From positions 1-32,668 of the forward strand of contig JAFSEZ010000027.1 in NCBI GenBank assembly GCA_017435505.1: DNA of 32,668 nucleotides, in the 5' to 3' direction. This stretch comes from Akkermansia sp. Lineage in GTDB: Bacteria > Verrucomicrobiota > Verrucomicrobiia > Verrucomicrobiales > Akkermansiaceae. Both the position numbers and the translations under genes were made by a program. The notes under the pieces are model-generated. The model was not told the DNA's origin and ran no database searches. It saw nothing but the letters and a program-made list of their open reading frames with translations. Numbering within the stretch: position 1 is the first letter of the stretch; every line of letters begins with the position of its first letter. Positions 24,926-32,361 of this stretch are shown one piece after another.

Positions 24926-24942
24926 GGTGCAACAGGTGGTGC

Positions 24943-26097
24943 TTATTTGAGGTTTTCTTCCAGATAGGAGCGGCCGCGCCGGCGCAGCTCCTCAATGACG
25001 GAGTGAATGCGCTCCCAGCGCTCCGGCGTGATGCGTGCCGCTTCAAAGGGTTGGGTGGGTTCTGCCATGCGATCCCATAAATCCAGCTTGCCGAACAAAG
25101 TTTCAAAGCGTGCCCCGCCGCGCCGCATATTGCCCAAGCACACAAAATCTTTGCGGAAAAGGGTGGAGAAGACGGAGCCGTGGAAGGAATCGGTGATGAC
25201 AAATGCAGCTCGGCTGAGCAAATCTATCCATTCCTCCACGGGGCGGAAAGGCGTTTTCCTGTCTTTTTTGCGGCGTTTCTCAGCCGGGAGGTCGAACATG
25301 ATGTCTACCGCCTTCATCCCCAGCGCTTTCTCTGCCCGGTGAATGTAATCCCGCACTTCGGGGTTCATATCCAGCACGTAGTAGGCTATGTAGTTTCCTT
25401 GCGGCCGCTCCGCCGGCAGCTCGCTCATCCGGCAATAGTCCTCCGCCGTGAGCAACAGCGTGGGATCCGGCATGAACACGGCCTCCCGCCCAAAGGTGCG
25501 CCGGCATAGCTCGCAGCCGCTTTCCTCGCGCACGGATACGGCCTTGAAATCTGCCAGCAGGCGCCGGCATGCCTCTGTATCCTCTGCCGGGGCATCCCAA
25601 GTGTCGTGCCCGAATGAGGGGGCGTAGGTGATGCTTTTTTGGCGCTGTTCGGGGGTGCAGAAGGTGAGGAAACAATCACGGATAGCGTTTTGGTAGGCGT
25701 AGCGCCATACTTGGTCGGAGCCCACCACCCAAGCCTCGGCACCTGTGGCGGCGGCATCTTGGGGGGAAACAGGGTGGTGGCAGAGGGGCGAAAGGTTGAG
25801 ATTGCGGCGAATGAACGATTCTTGGGGCTCGTGCTGCCGCAGGAGCGCGCGCTGCTTTAGAGAGGGGGAAAATCCTTTCAGGCGTGCCAGGGTTTTGAGA
25901 CGGTGCAGACCGAAAAGCTCCATCGCGGCGCTCACGCGGTCTTTGAAACGCTTGGAGCCCACGCGGAAATCAGCTGCGCGGCGGTCGAGCACGGTGACAT
26001 CGTGGCCGAGTTGTTGCAGAACCCGCTGCAAAGCTGCGGCTTGCAGGATGCCGCCATAGTTGCTGTCCCATTTCTGTGTCAGGATGCCGATGTGCAT
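24943..26097 (-). CDS. Polysaccharide pyruvyl transferase family protein (WcaK/CsaB-like)
   Basis: The 384-residue protein begins MHIGILTQKWDSNYGGILQA, the usual start of the family, and contains AWVVGSDQVWR, FMPDPTLLL, and FVITDSFHGSVFSTLF near the C-terminus, which corresponds to the conserved DS.HG donor-binding region. The family transfers pyruvate from phosphoenolpyruvate to a sugar as a ketal, making the glycan acidic. Its pairing with the FrhB-like gene is a common cluster arrangement. An 89-base gap with no obvious promoter separates it from the upstream kinase gene. Confidence 0.85.
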   Translation of the reverse strand: MHIGILTQKWDSNYGGILQAAALQRVLQQLGHDVTVLDRRAADFRVGSKRFKDRVSAAMELFGLHRLKTLARLKGFSPSLKQRALLRQHEPQESFIRRNLNLSPLCHHPVSPQDAAATGAEAWVVGSDQVWRYAYQNAIRDCFLTFCTPEQRQKSITYAPSFGHDTWDAPAEDTEACRRLLADFKAVSVREESGCELCRRTFGREAVFMPDPTLLLTAEDYCRMSELPAERPQGNYIAYYVLDMNPEVRDYIHRAEKALGMKAVDIMFDLPAEKRRKKDRKTPFRPVEEWIDLLSRAAFVITDSFHGSVFSTLFRKDFVCLGNMRRGGARFETLFGKLDLWDRMAEPTQPFEAARITPERWERIHSVIEELRRRGRSYLEENLK

Positions 26098-26186
26098 AGT
26101 ACTGGGTGGTAATCAGTGGTTGGATGTCATGTATGCGCGGTAGCGCCACTTTTGCTGTGTGAAATGGGGAATCATCAATTTAAACT

Positions 26187-27047
26187 CTATCTGACCTCCT
26201 GCGCTTGCTCCGGGTGGTGATCTATCAGGTATTGCAGGTGCGGAATCATGCAGCGGTAGCGGTGGCGCATCTTGGCCTGGTGGTGAAAGAGTCTTCTGAG
26301 ACGGCAGGTCTTGATGGCCGCATGCAATTCTTCCATAGAGGGATAAGGGTGGGTGTAAACAAGTGTTCCCCGTGCTTTTTGCAGCTCGGCGCAGATGAAC
26401 TCAAAGCGTTCTTGGTGGGCGGGGGTGGAACCGATGCTTTGGATGGATTTGAGGAGCACCGGCACATCGTCCCATTCCAAAAACGAAGGACCGGGGGTTC
26501 CCATCCAGCGGCATTTGCATATTTTCAGGATGTGGTCAAAGAAAGACGTGACTTTGGTTTCATTTCGCTTGGTAGCCAACTGGCAATCAATGAGTATGAC
26601 TCTGCCTTGGTGGTAGAGCATGTTTTTGAGCACCACATCGCGGTGCACTATGTCTGCCCGCACCAGTGCTTGGTGAATGGTGTAGATATCCTCCACCATC
26701 TGTGCTCTTTGCTCTCCGGTCAGCGGGGTGCCATCGGTCAGAAGGGCATAGAGGTCTTTGCCGGGTACATACTCTGTGCTGCAAAAGGAGAAACGCTTGC
26801 CGACATGGTAGGCCAGGGGCTTGGCAAAATGCTGTGGCGCTTGTTCCCAGAGCGCGAGTCCGGTGCGGTATTCATTCTCGCACATATCGCCATAGCGGCA
26901 GGTTTTGATGAAGATGGTCTTCCCCTCCGCATCTTTGGCCAGGTAGATGGCATTCATGGCAGCTGCAAAGCGCTTGTGCGGTGAAAAGGAGCGCACATCT
27001 GTGTAGCCGTATTCCTTGGCTAAAAATTGAATCAATCTTTTTTTCAT
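26187..27047 (-). CDS. Protein-kinase-fold sugar/lipopolysaccharide kinase-like protein (paralogue 2)
   Basis: From the ATG at 27047 the protein is 286 residues. The frame stays open to 27416, but that extension only shadows the upstream PIG-L gene. It has K48 in IFIKT, H-R-D-V-V-L-K-N with D137 and N142, and LIDCQ with D154 in place of DFG. Similarity to the product at 22827 covers the whole chain, including the FHYK/KKYGF-type start and the shared VED/KNIY..H.AL segment before HRD. It likely phosphorylates a sugar of the surface glycan or LPS core. The ATG comes 1 base after the TGA of the PIG-L gene, implying coupling. Confidence 0.75.
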   Translation of the reverse strand: MKKRLIQFLAKEYGYTDVRSFSPHKRFAAAMNAIYLAKDAEGKTIFIKTCRYGDMCENEYRTGLALWEQAPQHFAKPLAYHVGKRFSFCSTEYVPGKDLYALLTDGTPLTGEQRAQMVEDIYTIHQALVRADIVHRDVVLKNMLYHQGRVILIDCQLATKRNETKVTSFFDHILKICKCRWMGTPGPSFLEWDDVPVLLKSIQSIGSTPAHQERFEFICAELQKARGTLVYTHPYPSMEELHAAIKTCRLRRLFHHQAKMRHRYRCMIPHLQYLIDHHPEQAQEVR

Positions 27048-27048
27048 G

Positions 27049-29001
27049 TCAAAACAATTGAGAGAGGGTGTAGGCGTAGTAGTGGTACAGGCTGCGGGGA
27101 GTGGCGCCGCGCATGCGTTTATCCAGCTTGCGCAGTAGCTTGTGTCCCAAGCGGCAGAGGCGGGGGGGATTGCACACGCGGGCAGCATCTGCGAGTGCTC
27201 CTTCACGCGTGTACACGTGCAGCTCGGCTTCCTCGCCGGGGGGCAGGTGCAGGTGGTACAGGCCATCTGCTCCGGGGCAAAGTTCGCGTACGTCATCCCG
27301 CTGCACCAGGCATACGCGGTGTGCGCCCGCGGCGGCATCCGGCCAGGTGTAGAGGGAGAAGCGCAGCTCACCGCTGCGGGGCGTGGTATAATCGTACAGG
27401 AAATGGCCATCGGCATCTTGCAGCTTCACCACCTGCCAGAGCGGGCAGGGGGGCGTGGCATAGGCCTCCACCTCGGCCAAGCCCGGTCGGGGCCCGGTGG
27501 TGGCGAGCAGTTCCAGCGTGAACCCGCTCACCGCCTCTTCGCAGTCGGTCGCGACCACCAAGGCAGAGCCGTTGGCCGGCAGCGGCCCCAGCTTTTTTTG
27601 CACGCCATTGCTGAGAGTCAGGCGCAGCTTTTCGATGCAGCTGCCCGTGCCGCCCACGGCGTAGAGACGCAGCTGTGCCAGGCGAGTGGGTGCGGCCAAG
27701 GTGAAGTGTGCGCGGGCTTTGCCGGCCGGCGGAAACCAACCGGCTGCAGTCGGTAGCTCATCGGGGTTGGTGATATCTGCCGCCCCGTAGAGATGAAAAT
27801 CGTGCAGCGCCGCCGCATCGCCGGATTCGGCCTCCACCTGCGCTTGCAGCAACACATTGCCGGTGGGGCGCCACCAGTACACCTTGTCGCCGTTGATCAT
27901 GCGCTCTTTCACCCCTTCCATGGGTACAGCTTGGGATTCATGCTGCATGTAAGCCTCGTACAGGAGGTTGCCGGGCAGCACGCGGCTGACGCAGCCACGG
28001 GAGACCGGCACACGCAGGCGTTCGCTCCAGCGGTAGGCCGGTACCTCGCTCATCTCATCTCCCGGCATGGGTCGCGGGGTGCTCAGCAGGTTCTCGCAGT
28101 AAAAATCCCGCGGGCTATTCCAGCAGCAGCTGTAGGCAAAAGTCTTGAGTACAAAAGGTGCATACCCGGCATCAGCCTTCATTTCTGCGGCCAGCGCCTC
28201 CTCAAACAGGAGGGAGAGCGCTCGGTGATCGGCATGCACATCATAATCCACGCAGATGATAGTATCCGGGCGCAGCCGGGCCAACTCCCCGCGCAGCAGC
28301 TCCACAAAGTTGCGGCGGGTGTAGGCAAGCCCCGCCCGGATGCAGGGAGCAGCAGCCGTGCCCCAGGTCTCGGACTCCCCGGAGAAGGAGTGCTGCACGG
28401 CATCCGGTGCAGCGTGGTAGAGGTGCAGATAGCGCTCGCCCGGCTTGCCGCTGCGCTCCGGCTGCCACTCATTGCCAAACCCCATGAAACGCACCCGCTC
28501 TGCCGGGATGCCGAATTCCTGCATGGCGCGGTATGCCTCCTGCATGCGCAGCCCCTTGCGTTCGCGGGGCAGGGGGCGCTTGCGGGTGTAATCCCCATTG
28601 GTGGAGAAGATGATATGTACCTCGCTCGCCTGCACCAAATCCTCCAGAATCCCCCCTGCCAGCAGCAGCTCATCGTCTTGGTGCGGAGCAAGCACCAGCA
28701 CCTTGCCCTGCGGGTAGCGTGCAGTCCCCGGTACCGGTGGCACGCAGCAGCGCCCCAGCCGGCTCCAGCACAGAGCCGGCACCACCAAGAGCATGCTGAT
28801 ACCCCCCAAGATGGGTGCCGCCCACGCGCACACTGTTTCATACCAAGCCCCGGCCCACATGGCGCCTGCCACAAGCAGAAGCGGCACGCCCATGCACACC
28901 CCCACCTGCGCCCAAGCTTTGCGGCAGCGTATAAGCAACAACACCGGCAACATGGTAGCCGGTATTATCAGGAGCTCTGCTGTGGTCCACGTGTGCAACA
29001 T
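27049..29001 (-). CDS. PIG-L family deacetylase with N-terminal membrane segments and large C-terminal domain
   Basis: The 650-residue protein has two or three hydrophobic segments at the N-terminus (about 8-80). A PIG-L (LmbE-like) domain follows with the zinc motif APHQDDE (H107, D109, D110) and the second motif VHADH (H256, D258, H259). Beyond about residue 330 is a long region with beta-sandwich-like features (for example an F5/8-type segment around 430-510). Enzymes of this family remove acetyl groups from N-acetylglucosaminyl lipids or related sugars. Most PIG-L proteins are only about 230-300 residues, so this multidomain form is unusual. The start is supported by GGAGG, 7 bases upstream on the minus strand. 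It is 15 bases after the GT2 stop. Confidence 0.8.
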   Translation of the reverse strand: MLHTWTTAELLIIPATMLPVLLLIRCRKAWAQVGVCMGVPLLLVAGAMWAGAWYETVCAWAAPILGGISMLLVVPALCWSRLGRCCVPPVPGTARYPQGKVLVLAPHQDDELLLAGGILEDLVQASEVHIIFSTNGDYTRKRPLPRERKGLRMQEAYRAMQEFGIPAERVRFMGFGNEWQPERSGKPGERYLHLYHAAPDAVQHSFSGESETWGTAAAPCIRAGLAYTRRNFVELLRGELARLRPDTIICVDYDVHADHRALSLLFEEALAAEMKADAGYAPFVLKTFAYSCCWNSPRDFYCENLLSTPRPMPGDEMSEVPAYRWSERLRVPVSRGCVSRVLPGNLLYEAYMQHESQAVPMEGVKERMINGDKVYWWRPTGNVLLQAQVEAESGDAAALHDFHLYGAADITNPDELPTAAGWFPPAGKARAHFTLAAPTRLAQLRLYAVGGTGSCIEKLRLTLSNGVQKKLGPLPANGSALVVATDCEEAVSGFTLELLATTGPRPGLAEVEAYATPPCPLWQVVKLQDADGHFLYDYTTPRSGELRFSLYTWPDAAAGAHRVCLVQRDDVRELCPGADGLYHLHLPPGEEAELHVYTREGALADAARVCNPPRLCRLGHKLLRKLDKRMRGATPRSLYHYYAYTLSQLF

Positions 29002-29016
29002 GCCCTCTCCTCCCTA

Positions 29017-29997
29017 TCATTTGCCCCTCAGCATGCGCGTGAAGCGCTTCCAGTAATAGCCGGCGTTCAGGCCGCTGCCACCGCGCAAGATGCTCTGCAA
29101 CACAGCGGCATCCCTGCGGCGCAGTTCTTGCGCCACCAACTCCTCCAGTTGATTGGCGCGGAGCACCCGTCGTATGCGCTCGGTGGCGCCTTGCTGGGCT
29201 TGGTGGGGCGCCATAGAGCGTATGCGCTTGAGCGCATGGTTGATGAAATGCACCAGCAAGGCTCCCCCATCTGCCCCTTTCAGTTGATACACCCCCGCCA
29301 AAAATTCCGCTCCGTCGGCCATGTGTACCACCCGCTCGCTGCGCGCGGCCGATAAGCTCCCCGCTGCTGCGCGGTAATAGTAGCCATTCTCCGGCAAAAT
29401 CACAATCTTGCGGCACCAAGGGTACACGCAGTAATGAAAAATCGTATCCTCCCCATATTGAATACCGGGCGGGAACATCGCGCCGGAGCACTGCAAGACG
29501 CTCTGCTTGTACAAGCGCGCGCACATCTGGGATGGCAAGCTTGCCAAATCACGCGCGGTAGGCCGCTCTACCACCTGCTCCGCCTTTGCGATAGGGTGCG
29601 GCCGCTCATCGCCCGCGTCGCTGAAGCGCGTCCACCCCGTCACCACGCAATCTGCCCCGCTGCGCTCTGCTGTCTCCACCAATGTCCGCAAGTAGGTGGG
29701 CGATACCTTGTCATCTGCATCCACAAAGGTGACATAGCGCCCCCTTGCTTGCTGCAAAGCGGCATTGCGCGCCGCGCTGGCGCCGGCATTTGCCTGGTGC
29801 CACACGCGCACGCGAGCATCTGCGGCTCCCATGGCATCCAGCATCTCCCCGCTCCCATCGATCGAGCCATCATCCACACACAACAACTCCACCGCCTCCA
29901 CCCCCGATGCCAGCACGCTCCGCACCGCCTCTTCCAGATACGCAGAGGCGTTGTATACCGGCATGATGACCGTCAGTTGGGGGCTTTCGCTGTGCAT
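29017..29997 (-). CDS. Family 2 glycosyltransferase, first gene of the glycan operon
   Basis: From the ATG at 29997 the protein is 326 residues, with PVYNAS (13-18), VDDGSIDGS (41-49) and the DxD motif VDADD (92-96), typical of GT-A inverting sugar transferases. The C-terminal half is helical and basic. The frame is open to 30114, but that extension overlaps the promoter at 30037-30066. The first ~60 bases plus the promoter are duplicated in degraded form at 32195-32361. It heads an operon of eight leftward genes ending at 20415. The sugar donor and acceptor are unknown. Confidence 0.85.
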   Translation of the reverse strand: MHSESPQLTVIMPVYNASAYLEEAVRSVLASGVEAVELLCVDDGSIDGSGEMLDAMGAADARVRVWHQANAGASAARNAALQQARGRYVTFVDADDKVSPTYLRTLVETAERSGADCVVTGWTRFSDAGDERPHPIAKAEQVVERPTARDLASLPSQMCARLYKQSVLQCSGAMFPPGIQYGEDTIFHYCVYPWCRKIVILPENGYYYRAAAGSLSAARSERVVHMADGAEFLAGVYQLKGADGGALLVHFINHALKRIRSMAPHQAQQGATERIRRVLRANQLEELVAQELRRRDAAVLQSILRGGSGLNAGYYWKRFTRMLRGK

Positions 29998-30104
29998 AAT
30001 CCGTCCCGTCTTCCTGCTTGTTTTTTCAGCTTCGTTATTATACCGCACCCCCATGGCTTTAATCAAGCGCATAATTAAATTTTCTATCATGCGCGCGTGA
30101 GAGG
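29937..30104. repeat. Duplicated segment, copy A (promoter and 5' end of the GT2 gene)
   Basis: These 168 bases match 32195-32361 in direct orientation at roughly 80 percent by eye. Conserved stretches include TATACCGGCATGATGACCGT, TTATTATACCGCACCCCCA and ATAATTAAATTTTCTATCAT. They include the first 20 codons of the GT2 gene, its leader and its promoter. The intact licD and tagD-like genes lie between the two copies. Confidence 0.85.
30037..30066 (-). promoter_or_regulatory. Promoter of the eight-gene glycan operon
   Basis: On the minus strand, TTGATT (30061-30066), an 18-bp spacer and a perfect TATAAT (30037-30042). The leader to the ATG at 29997 is about 33 nt. The same promoter is conserved in the duplicated copy at 32294-32323. 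Confidence 0.75.
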
Positions 30105-30429
30105 CCACACGCACCTTTCTCGCTCAGTAGGAGCCGCGTCTGCAATGGTTGGAATTCACCCATTAAACCATTCATCCGGCTGCTCCGATACATTCTCGTC
30201 TCCCTGCTCAAACGCCCCGGCGGTGTGTGAAGTGCAGGGTGGTACAAAGCGTTGCCCATCAAGGCGCAGGGCAAGACGCGAGGGTTACCTTGTGTTAAAA
30301 GTCTACGATGCGACCCTGTGGGATGGCAATGATGTAAAATAGACAATGCGGAAGACGAATCACCAAGCCGGGACAAGTTGTGCACATTGATTGCATGCTT
30401 GGTATGTGAACCAAGCGCCAAAAAGCAAA
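30105..30429. other. Intergenic region between tagD-like gene and glycan-operon promoter
   Basis: These 325 bases contain no supported gene; the open frames here have no family features and their ends fall in the repeat or promoter. Visible structures are a hairpin GCTTGGT-ATGTGA-ACCAAGC at 30397-30416, 13 bases past the tagD-like stop without a T-run, and AATGGTT...AACCATT around 30143-30171. The GC-richer sequence between them resembles degraded genic DNA but I cannot identify it. Confidence 0.5.
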
Positions 30430-30846
30430 TCAGGATATTTCGTCAGAATAGTTGGATATTAAGTGAGGTGGTTGGTTTCTCACCATCGTGGATGATATAT
30501 CCGGAGTGCGCGGCAGGTAAGATACCTCGCAATATTCTGACAGGAAATCAAACTTTCCCTCCCAGTCATCACCCATCACAAATACATCAACACTGTATTT
30601 TTTTACGTCGCTTACTTTCTGTTCCCATGTGTCTTCCGGTATTACCAAGTCAACGTATTTGATGGCTTCGAGAATTAACTTGCGGTGCTCATAGCTATAA
30701 AAGCTTTTCTTGTTTTTGAGAGCGTTGAATTCATCACTGGAAAGCCCTACAATCAAGTAATCACCCAAAGCTTTGGCTCTCTTGAGCAGGTTGATATGGC
30801 CATAGTGAAGTACATCAAAAGTACCATAGGTAAGGACGGTTTTCAT
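30430..30846 (-). CDS. Cytidylyltransferase, TagD/GCT-like (glycerol-3-phosphate or related)
   Basis: The 138-residue protein is the size of TagD and has the nucleotidyltransferase motifs YGTFDVLHYGH (HYGH at 14-17), GLSSDEFN, and the C-terminal RTPDISST (113-120), where the family has R-T-x-G-I-S-T-T. TagD makes CDP-glycerol from CTP and glycerol-3-phosphate; close relatives act on other phospho-alcohols. It lies 38 bases after the LicD gene and is probably cotranscribed, so it may supply the CDP-activated donor for LicD. About 15 C-terminal residues after STMVRN are atypical. The AT-rich composition sets it apart from the glycan operon downstream. Confidence 0.85.
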   Translation of the reverse strand: MKTVLTYGTFDVLHYGHINLLKRAKALGDYLIVGLSSDEFNALKNKKSFYSYEHRKLILEAIKYVDLVIPEDTWEQKVSDVKKYSVDVFVMGDDWEGKFDFLSEYCEVSYLPRTPDISSTMVRNQPPHLISNYSDEIS

Positions 30847-30884
30847 GAGGGAAAGGTATGGTTAATTGTGGATATTGAAAAAAC

Positions 30885-31907
30885 TTACATGCATTTTAAG
30901 CGCTTGCCGTGTTCCACCAGCTTTTGTATTTCTGACAAATCAGCTGTTGATAAGTTGAGGTGGGAGGGGAAAATCTTGGTTTTCCAGTAACTTCCGTATA
31001 CGCACCACATCCACATTTCCGGTTGACCGGGAGCCATGAAACGACACCCCTCGAAATCGATTTCTTGCAAGGGGAAGATGTCGCACGTACGCGCTACGCG
31101 TGGCGGGAAAAGAGGAAGGTTTTGCCAATGCCAGCGTAGACTCATGAACATGTAGTTTGTGGGAGAGGAAGAAACAATAGATTCTTCTCCGGCCTTAAAG
31201 AGATCATGCACTTTCTCCCACGTGGTATAATTGTATCCGCACTCTGATTCCAGCCTGTTGCATGCATTGGTTTTATCCTTGCAGACATTTCGTATGTAGT
31301 CGATGGCTGTTTCTCTGTTCCAATCTTCTTTCAAATGATGATAGGGGAAGATATCCAACGCAATGAAAATCTTGGATGAAGCTTGGCCGCGGAAAGGAAG
31401 TACCCAATCTTCATCTGTCCGGGGTGAAAAATCCTTATGCGCTACTTTGCCCCACTGCCCGGGCGGGAAACACGCCACGCTTTCTTGCAGTTCTGACGCT
31501 GCAACTTCTTTAAATCGAAGGAAGTCATCCCATGTCATGCTGATGTCAATATCGTCATCCCACGGGATGAAGCCCCCATGACGCATGGCTCCAAGCAAGG
31601 TACCGAAATCAAGCCAATAGCGGATATTGTGTTTGCGGCAGACCCGATCTACGTCTTTCAGGATTTCCAGGGATATGAGTTGTACTGTTCGATCAAGGCC
31701 TCGCGCAGCAGGGATATCTTTGGGGTGGAAAACGGTATTGATCTGTTCTTTCAGTAAATCCACTTTTGTTTCAATGTGATTAAGCTGCTCAAGCTGCTCA
31801 TTCAATTGCATTCTGATGGATTTTTGGGTGTGTTTCTTTATAAACTCCCACCTCTTGCTTTTCGAAAGAATGAAACAGGATAAGATTCGGTAAAATGTGG
31901 ATCTCAT
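30885..31907 (-). CDS. LicD-family phosphotransferase
   Basis: The 340-residue protein has a polar, probably coiled-coil N-terminus (about 28-60). The LicD nucleotidyltransferase-fold core follows: YWLDFGTLLGAMRHGGFIPW then DDDIDI (117-122), and a further DIFPYHHL segment. LicD proteins transfer phosphocholine, or other phospho-substituents such as ribitol- or glycerol-phosphate, from a CDP donor to cell-surface glycans. With a TagD-type enzyme directly downstream, a CDP-glycerol-type donor is as likely as CDP-choline. Which one cannot be read. The gene has its own promoter and a short leader. It is AT-richer than the glycan operon and lies between two direct repeats. Confidence 0.85.
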   Translation of the reverse strand: MRSTFYRILSCFILSKSKRWEFIKKHTQKSIRMQLNEQLEQLNHIETKVDLLKEQINTVFHPKDIPAARGLDRTVQLISLEILKDVDRVCRKHNIRYWLDFGTLLGAMRHGGFIPWDDDIDISMTWDDFLRFKEVAASELQESVACFPPGQWGKVAHKDFSPRTDEDWVLPFRGQASSKIFIALDIFPYHHLKEDWNRETAIDYIRNVCKDKTNACNRLESECGYNYTTWEKVHDLFKAGEESIVSSSPTNYMFMSLRWHWQNLPLFPPRVARTCDIFPLQEIDFEGCRFMAPGQPEMWMWCVYGSYWKTKIFPSHLNLSTADLSEIQKLVEHGKRLKCM

Positions 31908-31961
31908 GGCGATGTAGTGTTGTTAATTCGATTGAAACATGAAAAGTACGTCAAAAACTTC

Positions 31962-31989
31962 ATATTACGTTTTCAGTGTTCCATGTCAA
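31962..31989 (-). promoter_or_regulatory. Promoter of the licD-tagD pair
   Basis: On the minus strand, TTGACA (31984-31989), a 16-bp spacer and TAATAT (31962-31967). The leader to the ATG at 31907 is about 48 nt. Confidence 0.6.
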
Positions 31990-32194
31990 TTTAATAAGCA
32001 GAATAACCCCAAGAAGATAGTCTTTGCTCTAATGTTTCTCTATCCTATGCAAGCAAAATATACTGAATGAACCGGAATCTATTTTCTTCATAAGATAGAA
32101 AACGGACGCCCAACATTGCAATTTGGTCTTGGCTTTTTTCACGGTTTTGGGATGATTCGATTTGCGTGCCGCCCCGTCCGGCCCTCCGTCTCCG
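31990..32194. other. AT-rich gene-free stretch upstream of licD
   Basis: About 205 bases with no gene and no repeat that I can see. With the pseudogene and the window end it makes a gene-free run of more than 700 bases. Confidence 0.5.
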
Positions 32195-32255
32195 GATACG
32201 CAGAGACACTGTATACCGGCATGATGACCGTCAACTCCGGGCTTTTGCTGTGCAA
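32195..32255 (-). pseudogene. Truncated 5' remnant of a GT2 glycosyltransferase gene
   Basis: On the minus strand, starting from TTG at 32255 (ATG in the intact gene), the sequence encodes HSKSPELTVIMPVYSVSAYP, clearly matching the first 21 residues of the GT2 protein at 29997 (MHSESPQLTVIMPVYNASAY). The likeness stops there; the frame continues for only a few unrelated codons. The rest of the gene is absent. It preserves a good promoter upstream. Differences are spread over all codon positions, which suggests an old copy. Confidence 0.75.
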
Positions 32256-32293
32256 GGCGCGCTCTGTCTTACTACTTGTTTCCAAGCTTCCTT

Positions 32294-32323
32294 ATTATAC
32301 CGCACCCCCAAGGCTCGAATCAA
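32294..32323 (-). promoter_or_regulatory. Duplicated glycan-type promoter in front of the GT2 remnant
   Basis: On the minus strand, TTGATT (32318-32323), an 18-bp spacer and TATAAT (32294-32299), identical hexamers to the promoter at 30037. It reads through the remnant towards licD, about 380 bases away, so it might add to licD transcription. Confidence 0.55.
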
Positions 32324-32361
32324 GCTCATAATTAAATTTTCTATCATGTGCGCGTGAGAGG

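Larger units (their letters stand above)
32195..32361. repeat. Duplicated segment, copy B
   Basis: The 167-base partner of 29937-30104 in the same orientation. It contains the GT2 remnant, the leader and the promoter. The likeness ends at GTGAGAGG on the right in both copies. Confidence 0.85.

Noticed and set aside
27048..27416. N-terminal extension of the second kinase gene
   Set aside because: The extra 123 codons overlap the PIG-L gene and have Cys/Pro/Thr-rich shadow composition; the paralogue starts at the position matching the ATG at 27047.
27793..29355. 520-codon rightward open frame across the PIG-L and GT2 genes
   Set aside because: It spans two genes with clear motifs on the other strand and shows His/Gln/Ala-rich shadow composition.
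30397..30416. Hairpin after the tagD-like gene as a terminator
   Set aside because: The 7-bp stem is followed by mixed sequence without a T-run in the transcript direction, so I did not call a terminator.
30059..30421. 120-codon leftward open frame between the tagD-like gene and the GT2 promoter
   Set aside because: It runs through the glycan-operon promoter and has no motif or ribosome binding site; it looks non-coding.
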